NCBI GenBank assembly: GCA_033063855.1
Contig: CP093829.1
Span: 17,701,537-17,765,536 of the forward strand
Length of the DNA: 64,000 nucleotides
Reading direction: 5' to 3'
Source: Smittia aterrima
Lineage: Eukaryota > Arthropoda > Insecta > Diptera > Chironomidae
Part shown: positions 46,658 to 59,436 of the stretch, piece after piece
How positions within the stretch are numbered: the first letter of the stretch is position 1
Layout of the letters: the number at the start of each line of letters is the position of its first letter
Program-made: the position numbers and the translations under genes
Notes under the pieces: model-generated
What the model was told of the DNA's origin: nothing
Database searches by the model: none
The model's input: the letters and a program-made list of their open reading frames with translations, nothing else

Positions 46658-49600
46658 GCCATATAATCTCAAACGAAAGAATCTTTTTTAATTTGCAATC
46701 TCTACTACTGATACCTAACTCGAACCTGTCTTCGTTTTTAATAATTCGTCATGGAGTAGATCTGTCTCGTGTAACTTCTTCTAACTTTGTCTCGTTAATT
46801 GCATTTCTTCCTTTAAAGTTGAAACCTTCGTGCCTATAAAAAGATTAAATATTTACAGAAAGAGTTACTTATTTCCTTACTAAAACGGACGGAGAAGCCA
46901 AAAACTTAATTTTTTGTGTCTGTTCCAAATGAATAATCTGTAATAAACCCTGTAAATGAAAATATTTTGTTAAATAAAAGAAAAGTAATTAATAATTTCT
47001 GTGTTTGCGGTTGATAGATCATTTTTAAGGCTGATAAGCTAGAAAAGAAGTTTTAACTAATCTGGCCGTTAATTTCAAATCTAACGTTTGCCGCTTCATC
47101 TGGTGGGCGATTTCTGAAGTTTTCCGCTTCCTATTTAAATTGAGCAACCAACGGAAAAAGCGTTTAAATGACCGCAAATTTTAAAACTTTATCAGCTTGA
47201 CAAGTGAAGCGACAGTTTTTGAAGTGAAGCGAATGGATCGCAGTAGAATTCTCCATAAAACTCGTTGCTTGACAAATCGACTTGTGATATCGAATCAAAG
47301 TGTTTGGTGATGTTGATAAGACCAGTGTGTTTCGGAAAAAACTCAAGTTCAATATCGGATAGTTCCTGCTTAGTCAAAAAATAAACCTGAAAAGTGAGTG
47401 TGGAGATCACAACAACAAAAATCAACTTTTTTTTCGCAATTCCTCCTAAAATAAACTCTTCTTTGAGTCGTGGAATTAAAGTGAAGAGAATAGAGAGATA
47501 GCGCCCGGTGCGTTAGAAAAATATTTAGAAAACATCCCAAAATAGTTGGCACCTAAATTTATTATTTTGATCATTCTAATCTTCAAAGAAGAAAATGTTT
47601 ACATGACTCACTGGTAATTCAATTACGGCTTCTAATCAATAATAATCGTCCACTGGAATTCGTGAGTTCAACCTTTTGAGTACTCGTGACTGCCTTTCAT
47701 CAAATCTATTCGCCTCTTTGTGTCGAACATAAAACTTAGTTTCCATCTACGCTCAAACAAACGAAGACGACATTTCGGCTCGCTTATTGGGTCAGTGCAT
47801 AGTTTCGTATCTTTCTCCATCTGTGGTAAGCGAGTGAACAAATCTGCAAGCAGTCAAGGCTCGCAAAAGTTGCGTGTAGCAATCGAGTTTTTCTCTCTCT
47901 TCACGACGAAGGCTACATCGCTAAGCTTGTCTTTGTTTTTGTTCAAAACGCTAATTACATCAGTACACTACACATTTAATCATGACGAATTGATTTCGTT
48001 TTGTATCCACCTTCTGGCTGATTAGATTAATACTTTCCGTAGCTAGAACGTCATCAACTTTCGTAGAAAAAAAAACAAAAGAAATTCAAGTTTGAAGAAG
48101 AATGATGAGAAGAAATTCCATCGTTTGTTCTCAAAATATCTTCACACCGCGCACTGCGAGAGTCCAAAAGCACTCGTAAACGACTCTCTAATAAGTCAAG
48201 TTAATTGCTCTGATTATGAAGCGAACGTGCCGTTATTGGTTTAATGCCGAATTTGATAAGCTTTATCAGCAGAAAAACGAGCTAGATCGCTCGTAAGGTG
48301 TGAAATCGCCTCAAAATCGCAAAAACAAATTTCGCTGAATAGAAAGCGAAATTTGATGCATGATTGGCACAGTTAATTAGCGGAAGTTATGAGAATACGA
48401 AACCGAAAGCAAACAAGTCCCACTTCAGTTTGTCAGTGTCGAGAACCCTCACTCAAAGTTGTTTGGATATGAAATTCTAATGAAAATCTTTTTGCCTTGA
48501 CGTTCTGCGATACCAGTGAAGATTCCGTGACGAGATATAAAGTCATTTAGAAGATGGAACGACAGGCGCTTCCGACCTTAATTAGCGATGAAAAGGGTTA
48601 TCAGACAAATTAGTCTTTGGCTAGTAGTCACTCGTTTTTTTCCAAGCCGTAATTGATCATCCAATAAAAAGATCGTAAATAAAACTCTCAGAAACGAGAA
48701 TCGAAGGGCGAAGCTATTAGAGTCAAATTTATGACCTCTCCGAGTCCTTTCAGCCTATTACAGGACATGATGTTTCGACGAATCAGTGACCGTTGACATA
48801 CTTTCTGACGTGAAATAAATTGTCAGCTCGAATCATCAGGTTGCCTCGAGTAAACTCTTTTTTCATCGACGAGCAAACTTTTAATGAAAAAAAAAATCCG
48901 TTGCGAAAAGGTTTTTAGATGATGTGCAACGTGCACCAATTACGCTGCGACCTGCATTCTTCATCCTGTCACTGAATAGCGAATAAAAAAAGCTTTTCAT
49001 CCCTTTCATCGTCGATACTCTCGTGCAAAGCGAATCTTAATGAACTCACGGAAGCCTGATGGCAAGTTTAAATTTATTCACGACAGGAAAATTATTTCAG
49101 ATCTCTGTTTAAGAAATCAATAAACAGACGAAACTTCAGGAAGGAAACTCAATAGCATTGAGAGGATTTTCGTAGGCTTTACTCGCCTTGAGGGAAAGCG
49201 TCGCTTAGGTCATAAATAGAAAAGCAAATCTGATAAGATTTCTAAAGGCATCAAGAAACTGAATGTAAATCTCGTTATTGACTTGGATTTTGAGTTCATT
49301 TAATTTCTGCTCGAAGTAATTGTGAGACTTCCTTCCTGATGAAATCGTCGCTTCGTTTGTCAAACAAGAGCTTCACAAGCGAACGCTTAAGTGTTCAGTC
49401 AGTCGTTGTTGTCTTCTCTCGAACAATTGTAAACCTTTCAACGTCAAGGACTTTGGATGAACTATGCAAAGAACTTGTCTCACAAATGCATTCTACTTTA
49501 CTACCGTCTGATTGAAACAGCGGAAACAGAAGAAAAAGCTCGCGAAAACAAGATTTTCCTCCAACAATCCTTGATTGAGCTTCTAAAGATTTCTCTTCTC

Positions 49601-52142
49601 TCGAAATTAAATATTCGAAAGTTTTTTCGTTCTCAACAATCGATTTGGTTCGATTTCATTTCAAAGTTCGATTTGAGTTTCTATTTGGAAAACAATCCCA
49701 ACTTCCATTAATAAATTAAATTGAAAGCACTGGACGTCTAAAGTTTCTTCAATGACGTGACTGGCATTTCGGAAAGGGTTGTGAACCTTTCCCAATAAAT
49801 CAGCAATCGAATCGAGTAGAGCATTTTCCACACGAAGGTTCCTCGTCGTTTTGATTAATCCTTCCGCTTTTGAAATCATTCTCGTCAGCATTGCCTGGAG
49901 TAAAAGAACTGCAATCAGTTCGTGATTCAATATTGCAGAGTCAGCTAAGCTGACGATAGAGAACTTTGACGGTTATCTAAAAGTACTTGTGATTAGATTG
50001 ACTTGCTTTATGTGTTTAAAACACGAGCATCACGTAATTGATTTTCAAATGAATCGAGAATGTAAATTCCGTCGTAAACCTCTGTTAGCTTATCGATTGT
50101 TGATCATTAATTTCGTTTATAAATCAATAAATAATTTTCTAATCATCTCTCAATTCTTTCCTTCTTTAGTATCGACGCTTCGCTTATCAACGCTCGCTAA
50201 TCGCTTTGTAGAAATTCATCGACACCAATCAGCAAACTGTGCTTTATGTTTATCACAAATTATCTTTCGTGAATCATTCGAGTTAAGCTTCATCTTGGAT
50301 AAAATTATTGACGCAGTACTCGCATCGCAATAAACAAGGTAAGTGCTGCTCGCCTGACCTAATTCATTTCCGACTTGAATCTGTCGCTCGTCAGTTTGAA
50401 GGAAATTCCCTCGAGAAAAACAATATTTTTTTCGCTCTGCACACATTGCAAGCTCTTTATTAAGTTGGATGGCATCTCAATCGATGAACCGAGCCAATCG
50501 GAACATTTTCTAGGTTCACATCGATTCGTTTTCATTAGCAAAGTGCTTCAATGTGCCCGCGACATGAAACTCTACCCCAGAAAACAGCTGAGACTAACTC
50601 AATATTACTCGAGCGGTTGTTTGCCTTGAAAGCTTATCGTTTAGCCCAAAAACCGCGAATATAATTTTCTTAAAATCCCTTTGAGAGACTTTTGAGTTGA
50701 ACTTAAATGTTGCCACATAACGAGCTCCCTCCCTAAGCTCTCGTTACGTTGAAATGTAAACCGAGCTGTTAAAACTTTTAAAGAATTTCCAAAGTTGGAA
50801 ACTCAAACGTTATCATTTGATTGAAAAATGATGAAAGCATGACTCTCATTCTCGAAGAGAAATCGATTCAATTTAAAGTTGGTCAGGACTTATGTTTGAC
50901 CGAATAAGCTCTAAAAGCTTTGAATTACGAAACATGAGTCACGAAACAATAGAGAGAAGAAAGCTCAAGCTAATAAATTCATAAATGTAAGCGATAAATT
51001 ATCCGGGTCGTTTAGACTGCGAGGCATAAATTTGCTTTAACTTTTCGCTGAAAACTTCAAGCCGCTCCTCTCCACAATTTTTACACTCGAGTTTATTCTT
51101 TGTTGAGGCCTGTCACACTAGAACTTAATTACCAAATCGCAAAACAAGTGTTCGTCGTGTCGAGGATTCTCTGAAATTGCGGTAGGCACTGATGATGAAG
51201 AACGAAGGGAGGATAAACTTTTCCCCAAGTTGCTTGTTGAACTTTTTTGTCTGAACGAGGCGGAGAAACTCCATAAATCAATTTTGGGAGAGGAAAAGTT
51301 TTTGTAGCATTCTTGCGGTTCAAATCGATTGCCATCCTCAACATCTAGATATTTAGTTAAGAGCTTCATTTATTCGGAAAGTCATCGAGATGAAACGGAG
51401 AGGAAAGTTTTCGGCACATTTCACTCATTCTCGATAATAATAATCGCAAAATATGTAAGGATCTGCGGCTGCTTTTATGACTTTCATATCCGTCTTCACT
51501 TAGGAGCCTTAAGGCGAACTAAGCTTACTTGCAATCCTATAAAATCCTCTGAATGTGGATAAACTTCCTTCGACAGAAATAACTCGGAGACTCAATGTCT
51601 TATTGAGTTTGCCAGTAGTCACAAAGCCAATGTTTTCAGTAAATAATTTAAAGTTAACTCGGAAATTAATTTAAGCTATGGAATCTTCATAAACCTTTTG
51701 TTCTTCAGTGATATTACCAAGCAGAGGATGAAAACACAAAAAATATTTTCATCTTCTTCCTGTGACAGGATGGGAAAGAAAGCACACCACAAGTAATTGC
51801 GGTTTCAAAAATGCATTGGCACGATAATCTCACAGATTTAAATGTCAAAAATCGAAATTAACTCAACATGTGAATTCACTCGACCGACGAAAATGTCGCG
51901 AACTTAAATAATTGATCCGGAATTAATCGAATCATTTAAATCATGAATAATTGGCCAATTAAAGCGGATGACGCAGAACGAGAGAAATTCTTTTGAAATT
52001 CCCGCAAAAAAATTTTGGCGCCCGATCCAAACTTCGACTGAAACTGATCGACTTCACGCTAACAGTTGAGATCAACTTAAAAAACATTTTCTTTAAAAAA
52101 GTGATAATTAAGTGAAAAAGTGTTTCTTGAACCATCGCAAAT
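46658..52142. other. 5.5 kb gene-poor region
   Basis: Apart from the doubtful LRR-like exon at 47192-47404, I recognise no gene. Open frames at 49457-49711, 49661-49930 (minus), 49989-50333, 50216-50629 and 51118-51369 overlap one another on both strands and lack family signatures. Distal promoter or UTR sequence for LITAF (AATAAA 46973) and NTF2 lies at the ends. Confidence 0.5.
47192..47404 (-). pseudogene. Leucine-rich-repeat-like exon, orphan
   Basis: A strong acceptor (CACTCACTTTTCAG) at about 47405 leads into an open frame of about 70 residues ending at TGA: ELSDIELEFFPKHTGLINIT, then ISQVDLSSNEFYGEFYCDPF and LQKLSLHLSS. The spacing of Leu/Ile/Asn (DLSSNEF) resembles one or two leucine-rich repeats of a secreted insect LRR protein. 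I could not find a matching upstream exon with a signal peptide, and the open frame has no ATG. It may be a gene remnant or a chance match. Confidence 0.25.
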
Positions 52143-52682
52143 ATGTCGGCGAATTTAAATCTTCAGTTTGTTGATATTGGTAAGTTCAATTGAAACTTAA
52201 GCTTAAGCTATGAGCGAAATTGCGAAACAGGCGTGAAAATTTTGTTGTTTATGTGATCAGGCAAAGGATTTGTTACTCAATATTACACACTCTTCGATGA
52301 CCCGAATCAACGCAACTCACTCGTCAATATGTACAACGTAAGTTAGACGATCCTCGACTCGATCATCTCTTTGACTCATTTATCAATTCAATTCTAGAAT
52401 GAGCTGTCGTTCATGACATTCGAAGGTCAGCAGATTCAAGGAGCCCCAAAGATCCAGGAGAAACTTCAAAGTCTTACTTTCCAGAAGATCAACCGAGTGA
52501 TTACAGCGATTGATTCTCAGCCAATGTTCGACGGGGGAGTTCTCGTTAGTGTACTCGGTAGATTGCAGACTGATGACGATCAACCACATGCTTACACCCA
52601 AACATTCGTGTTGAAGCCTCTCAATGGCAGCTTCTTCCTTCAACATGATATCTTCCGATTGGCTCTTCACGATCTTGCATAA
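52143..52682 (+). CDS. Ntf-2: Nuclear transport factor 2
   Basis: Exons 52143-52179, 52261-52337 and 52398-52682 give 132 residues, the normal NTF2 size. The sequence follows the family throughout: GKGFVTQYYTLFDD, RNSLVNMYN, ELSFMTFEGQQIQGAPKI, and the C-terminal HAYTQTFVLKPLNGSFFLQH then DIFRLALHD. NTF2 dimers carry RanGDP from cytoplasm to nucleus by binding FxFG nucleoporins. The gene stands alone in a gene-poor stretch. AATAAA at about 52782. Confidence 0.95.
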
Positions 52683-54737
52683 AGGACGATCGAACGAAAC
52701 GTTTCTTTTCGCCAAATCAGCAACAACGCTTACTCTTCATATCATTCTATCATCGCTATATGTTCTCTTAAATTCGAGATGAATAAATAGTTTGAACTGA
52801 TTCCAAGCTCTTCATTGAGCTTCATCGATTTCTTTTCAGTCATCGTAATCCAAACTTTAATGGCAATTTGAATTGAAGTTTTATGGTTCATCGTCAAAGT
52901 TACGAAATGGCCATATTAATCTTCTGCAACACTGGAGAGTCGTAAATTCATGTTGAGCGACTTCTGTTCCGGTTTCGTGCTCCATTTGCGACGAGAATCG
53001 TTCTTTGATATTTATGGCGGCGTGCTTATGTTAACGAATGTTATCGATCATGTAAAGGACCAAACAAATGAAAGCTGCACAATCAAGTGAAATGTATTTC
53101 ATTTGTAATTTCTTTCTGCTTGAGTTGATGAGGAATTTCTTACACATTAAGTTGAGTCTAAATCGTGAAGCGGATAAAAGTCTCATGAAGTTCTTAACTT
53201 GAGACAAGATGAAACCACTTCACGTTGTCATTGAAACTCAGCGATTTTCGGCTTAAACGATGCTCAAATAAATTCTAATTCGCGGCGCAAACGACGGTGC
53301 TTGAAAATTGGAAAATTTAACGATTACTCATCACATTTATGCCAAAACCCTCAACTTCCTTTATAGCTTTTTATATTTTATGGTTCGCTTTAGGTCGAAC
53401 CTTTTGCTCGCGTCAGGAGGTGAACTAAATTTATTGACTCGAAATCGATAAACTCGTTGTTATCAGTCAGCGGTATTTTCTAAACCCAACAGCTTCAATC
53501 GATTGAAACAGATGCAATTGAAAGCTCGAGTGCTGCTCTAGGACGAGAGACGAAAGACAAATCAATTATTTCTCAACCTCTCGTTGAATCGGAAGTTAAA
53601 TGATTGATGAGGAAATTAAATTAAGGACGAGCGCCTCGTTTTCATTAAATTTGTTTTTCCTGTCGACTTAATTTCTTGAGTTTCGAGTTTCATCGACGGA
53701 AAATTGAATTCTCAGCTTTTCTTTTGCAGTCTTTATAAAATTTATTCGCTGATTTATTCTTGAACGCTCGAATTCACTCGAGGAATTGTTGAGTTGTGAG
53801 TTTATTTGCTCTCGCAAAAATTTGTTATTCAATGCAGAATCTGATAATATCTCTTGCAAGCAATGACGATCACATTTGAGACTGACAAGTAAACTTTGAG
53901 ATCGTGACAAAGAAAGAGCTCGATTTAATGATGAGCTCATTGAAATGTTGAACCGAATTTCCATTTCAATTTATCGCCTTCGTTTTCTTTCTCTTACGAA
54001 GGCGCGAAATTCGATCTGAAACGATTTGTATGCAAACAGCGAGAGCAAAAGGGAAGGGAAAAGCTTTTTTATATGTAATCGTGTTTCTCTCTCGTCTGCA
54101 GATGCTTCAAAGCTTCTCCGAACGCTTTTATATCTTATAAGTAATTTCATTCTGCCTCAGAAAGCAGAAAGCTTTTTCGCATTCATCAATTATCAATTAC
54201 CAAGAACGATTTGTGCTCAAACTTCGTCAAAGCGGTTTTGTTTTCAATTGAAAAGCGAGGTATTTCATTCATTCCTCGAACTGACTTGATAGTTGAAAGA
54301 ACCGCAATGCTTATAAAGTTTTTATTTCAATTTCCTTTTTTGCAGATAACGAAGAAACCGAATCAATTTCCGTGAAAGAAATTGCTTATCCTCGGTATCG
54401 GATAAAAGGAAGCGAAGAGGATAATTTGAGAGACAGCGAATTGGAAAAGAACTCAGCGTTTGATCCTTTCTCGAACAAGATAACAAAAAGAAAACTTGCC
54501 TAACGACACAAACTGTGCGGTTGGCACGTGCAGCAAGAGTTTTACTTTAAGAAAAAAAAAGTCTTTTCAACGTCTCCATCGAAACTATGGAATAGAAAAG
54601 TTTTTGTGAGAACTTCGCCGTCTGTGATTTCTTCTGGAAAGCATCAAAGCAAGAAGAAAAAGTCGTAACAACAACATGAGACTCGTTTAGAAATTCGTAA
54701 AGAGGTTCACATTATTCATCAGCGAAACATTAAACAA
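52683..54737. other. Intergenic region, no gene seen
   Basis: NTF2 3' UTR (AATAAA near 52782), then AT-rich DNA up to the DHHC gene. A minus-strand open frame at 53668-53964 is Ser/Arg/Asn-rich without recognisable domains and is not called. Upstream exons of the DHHC 5' UTR may lie in the last few hundred bases. Confidence 0.55.
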
Positions 54738-57700
54738 ATGGCGATAAAGATGACATCAAAGCAAAGAGCTTTGCGAAAGTGGCAGCTCTTCCCCGGTCGA
54801 AACAAATTCTATTGCAATGGTTACCTGATTACAGCGCCCAACTCCAGCATCTTCTACCTGACTGTCGTTCTCATCACAGGGACGAGCGGACTTTTCTTCG
54901 CTTTTGACTGTCCGTTCTTGGCTGAACGAATCACATTGGGCATTCCAATCATCGGCGGCATTTTATACGTGTTCACAATGTTTTCTCTCTTGCGCACATC
55001 CTTCAGCGATCCAGGTATCATCCCAAGAGCTTCACAGGATGAAGCTGCGTACATAGAAAAGCAAATCGAAGTTCCCAACTCACTTAACAGTCCTACCTAT
55101 CGACCGCCACCAAGGACGAAAGAGATTTTTGTACGTGGGCAAACAGTTAAACTGAAATACTGTTTTACGTGCAAAATCTTTCGACCTCCAAGAGCGTCGC
55201 ACTGCAGTTTATGTGATAACTGCGTGGATCGGTTTGACCATCACTGTGAGTTATCTTTTTCTATTTAAAGAAAAATATTTATTTACATTTATTTCTTTGA
55301 ACAGGTCCTTGGTAAGCGTTGTGCTTCGTCATTATTCGAATCTTCAGTTTCTTTATTAAATCTATTCTACTTCTAGGGTCGGAAATTGTGTAGGTCGTCG
55401 TAATTACAGGTTCTTTTATATGTTCATCGTCTCGCTAGCTTTCCTCGCAGTTTTCATTTTTGCGTGCGCTCTAACGCATCTCGTGCTGCTGCAAACTGAA
55501 GCAAGAGACTTCCTCGAAGTCATTAGAATGACTCCGTTTAGTGTGGTCGTCTCAGCAATTTGCTTCTTGTCTGTGTGGTCAGTTATTGGACTAGCGGGCT
55601 TCCACACTTACTTGACTTCAAGTGATCAAACAACGAATGAAGATATTAAAGGCTCATTTTCATCGAAAGGTGGTCAGCAATCAACGAATCCTTACTCAAG
55701 AGGAAACATTTGCTTAAATTGCTTTTACATTTTATGCGGACCTCTTCAACCTTCATTAATCGATCGGTAAGTGAAAATGTTTATGAATAACTTTAAAAAT
55801 TTACATTTTCCTTCATCAACTAGACGCGGAGTGGTTACTGATGAGTACAGACTGCAGATGCAAACACAAGATAAAATAAATGGAATGCCAGCGCCTCCAA
55901 TGATTGTGCAACCTTTAGGATCTGTCATCGTTGATCCGATGAAAGGACACAATAGCGTTGAGGTAAGAAAATCACGTTCTTCATTTTTTCTCTTTAATAT
56001 TTCTAAAATATTCCATTACAGCTTGAAGTACCATCAAACAATGGCAGCCATTTACACGGCGTCTATCGACAGCGTAGCTACGACAACCTTCAAAACGGTA
56101 AGTCCCCGTTTAATCGCAATTCGATTAAAAGTCTTCACTTGCCTCCGACGTACGCAAATCAAGCGAATCTTAGCATTCAGAAGTACGGGCCTGTTGGCAT
56201 TCATCGAGGCTATGCGCGTTCGCCTCAAAATCATCCGGGACAAGCGATTCCCAGTAACTTTAAATACGTTTCGCCTCAATCGAAATATCAAGCGAACGTT
56301 GACTTTGACTCTAATTCGCTGCCACGTTATCCATATCACAAGAACCGTGCGGTTCACAGCGGCAGCTATCAGCCACACTACGATGGTGTCTGCATGGAAT
56401 ATTATAGACAAAGTCAGATTAGACATCCGACAACGCCGCCGCCTCCTCCTCCTGTGTTTCATAAAAATACTGAAGAGCAGAATTTACTTCCAACTCCAAC
56501 ATCGTCGACTTCATCTGCTGATACTTGCAGTAGTGAATGGGATCCAATGATTGCGAGTGGCTCAAGTGTAAAACGAAGCGGACTTGATCACATGGCTCAA
56601 TATAGAACGTGCAAACGACAGATTCAGCAAGCGACACAGATTTTCAATCCTCACCCTCAGCAACATGCTTACTTCGAAAATTATTTTCATCAATTTAATC
56701 ATCAAAGTCCCTACAGAAAATATATTAACGCAGTTCAGAACAATCAACTGCAATTATCGCCGAATATTCACGTCTATCACAATCCAGCGAAGCGTCTTTC
56801 CAATGTCTACGAATATCAATTCACGAATTTTGATATCAACGCAATTAAAGAAAACCCTCGGAATGACTCTTAGCATACACTTCATTTCTAATTGCTCAAT
56901 CGTGATCTCATTTGGAATCCTCGATAAGAAAACTTAAAGAGCTTTTTGGCAAAAATGAAACTTTCGTTCTAGCGAGCTTAACATTGCAAATTAATTTACG
57001 AAACACCAAATTTCGTTTCTGGTTGAACCAAAAGAAATTTCGGGATCACAAGAAGAAAAGCTTTAAAAGAATTTCTATTTTATGAAGTTACGAGGAATTA
57101 GTGCTTGGCACTGTCGACTTGGCAAAGAATGAAAAAGTTTGTAGAGAATCTTCTGAGAGAGCGAAAATTAGAAAGTTCCTTGGGATTCGAATCATTGATC
57201 TGGATAACCTTTGATATTTAATTCCTTAAACCTTTCGCCAACGATTAAACTTAAGAATGCGAATTAAACATTGTAATCCTAATTTATCTAACTTCCCTTT
57301 AACAAAGTTTCTTTGTTTTAATCACAAGACATTTTTCCTTTTCTCGTTTTGTGCTTTCAATCCAAAAACAAAAACTTGTAAAACCTTTTCCATCGAGATT
57401 TCCGTGTGGAAGGTTTCTTTGTAGTTAAAGAAGTTTTCCGTTTGGTCGGTGAGTTTCGTAGATATTCTGCGTAGCTGTAGGAGCCGCAAAAGGCGATTGT
57501 GCGTTATAATTTTGATTGAATTATCTCGGTTTTATTTTGCATGACTTGCCTCTCAATTAGGATTTCGTAATGGATTCGTTTTGTGATGAGAAGCGTTGAG
57601 CGAGAATCTTTTCAGAAGATTTCCGTGAACGTTTATCCCAAACGATTTCCACGAACTTCAACCATGGCAACTCAATTTCTCAATTCTTGGTTAAGTGCCC

Positions 57701-58661
57701 TCCATGATTGATCTTGGTCTTAGTGTTGAACTCAATTCTCGTTCAATATTATGATTTGTATTCTTTTATAGTAAATTTGGCATGATGTGCTTAGAGAAAA
57801 AAAAAATTTATTGCCTGAAATATTTTCGTTCCTTCGAAATCCACTTTGAAAACATTTGAATAAATGATTCTCATTTTCTTTGCAGACAAATCGTCAACAT
57901 CTGTTTCACATTTGGTTGAAAACGAACTTCCACTTGCGTCAGTGATTTTACCGTCGACATCGACGATAGATAAACGATTGAGAGTTTCGCAGAGCAGCGT
58001 GAATGATTTTCAAACACAGAAGCAAGACCTGAATGAGATTGTATCGGATGACGAGCATAAAAAGTCGACAGAAAATTATAACAACATGTTCCGTGAGAAC
58101 TCGGAAAGAAAGAAGTTGGATGAGAGTAACGACGTTCAGGATGTTTCACAAAATGTTTACTCAAACATTCCGCCGACTGCCGATGCCGTTCCAAACATTC
58201 TAAAGAACGCGACTGCTGATCACGTTTATAGTAACATTGACGAGGCTAAAGCCATCAAAGGTGGCGGCTACATGAGTGACAACCTCGACTTAGATCTCGA
58301 CGATCCGTTACTGACATCGTCGTTCATTAAAAAGAAAGAGAAACCAAATAATCATCAGAGCATTTACAACACATCGACTGAGACTCCGCAGACTGCCAAG
58401 AAAATAAATCTGCCGTCAATCAGTTCTTCATCATCCACTACTGGAACTCAAATCACCTCAATCGAACTGAAAAATGTGCTGAACGTCGTTCTCCAAAAGA
58501 CGAATCAAGCGCCAATTGAAGTCACAGCATCAACAGCTCCACCAGCCTCACTTCGTCAAACAATGATCGACACAGCACTCGATCTCGACTCTCTTGATGG
58601 CTCAAGCATTGGCAACAATTCGCAAGTCGCTTTAATGTCAAACAAAACGGCAATCGTATGA
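54738..58661 (+). CDS. app: DHHC palmitoyltransferase, Approximated/ZDHHC14-18 type, two tails
   Basis: Common exons 54738-55245, 55305-55311 (7 nt), 55377-55766 and 55824-55962. Then either 56022-56873 (tail A) or 56022-56097 spliced to 57886-58661 (tail B); both give 631 residues by my count. Four membrane helices; the cysteine-rich domain reads YCFTCKIFRPPRASHCSLCD then DRFDHHCPWVGNCVGRRNYR, with catalytic Cys in DHHC. The 7-nt exon supplies the end of the DHHC Cys, Pro and part of Trp. The N-terminus (KWQLFPGRNKFYCNGYLI) is the ZDHHC9/14/18 signature. The enzyme attaches palmitate to cysteines of membrane proteins; fly Approximated works at apical junctions in Fat signalling and Dachs localisation. 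Tail A is Gln/Tyr/Pro-rich; tail B is Ser/Asn/Asp-rich (SSTTGTQITSIELKN). AATAAA at about 58710. Confidence 0.92.
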
Positions 58662-59436
58662 TAATTGGGAGGGAAAATAATCGTTAATTTGCACGCCGTA
58701 ATCGTTAATTAATAAATCACGTAAGATTAAAAAGCGAGTCTTCCGTTTTCTCGTAAAAACTTTTTTATTTCTTGAGATCATTTTGCACTTCAAAAGCATT
58801 AACAGAGAAAAACTATTTTGTAAATATCGATAAGAAACAAAGAGAAGGAAAAACTTTTGTGCTTAAATATTTTTCTGCTTAAGCTCACCAAGAACTTCTT
58901 TGATTGTTGATTTAATATTGATGCCGTTAAGTTATGATTGGAAAAATCGGAACAACAAATTGAATTTGACAACAAGAGAAATCAAAAGAAAATTGTTGAA
59001 ATAAAGTTTTTAAAAATTGATATCAAACGCAAAACTTTGATTTTTATTCAATTGAATTTTTATTTCCAGCGAAGGTTTGATTATCTGCTAACAAGTGAAG
59101 TGAGAGTGTTAAAAACTAAGCTGAAAGATCGAGATCTGTCCTGTCTTCTCATAGGTTCTTTTTGTTACTAAGTTCTATCATTGGTGAAGTTCTAAAAGGA
59201 ATGTTAGTGAACATCGAGAAACTTAGAGCATCTGACAACTAAAAGTGATGAATGGAAAAGAGAGAAAAAAGTTTCCGGAGTGTAGGAAGAGATTCTTGTC
59301 GACTAAATACTAGTTTTATGGCTGAAGCTTTCGCCTTCATTAATTAGCTTTGGGACGATGACTTATGTAAGTACCAGTTAATACATCTAGTTGGATACGT
59401 TGAGGTTCCATTTGGTAGTGAATTGTGCCTGCACCT
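58662..59436. other. Convergent 3' ends, no gene seen
   Basis: Between the DHHC gene and the minus-strand gene that ends at 59437. AATAAA at about 58710 suits the DHHC long transcript. A Lys-rich open frame at 58938-59171 is not called. Confidence 0.6.

Noticed and set aside
49661..50629. Cluster of overlapping open frames on both strands, one with a hydrophobic start
   Set aside because: They conflict with each other in strand and frame, have no family match I can see, and no convincing splice chain joins them.
56052..56462. 136-residue Arg-rich minus-strand frame
   Set aside because: Antisense shadow of tail A of the DHHC gene; extreme Arg/Ile/Val bias without domains.
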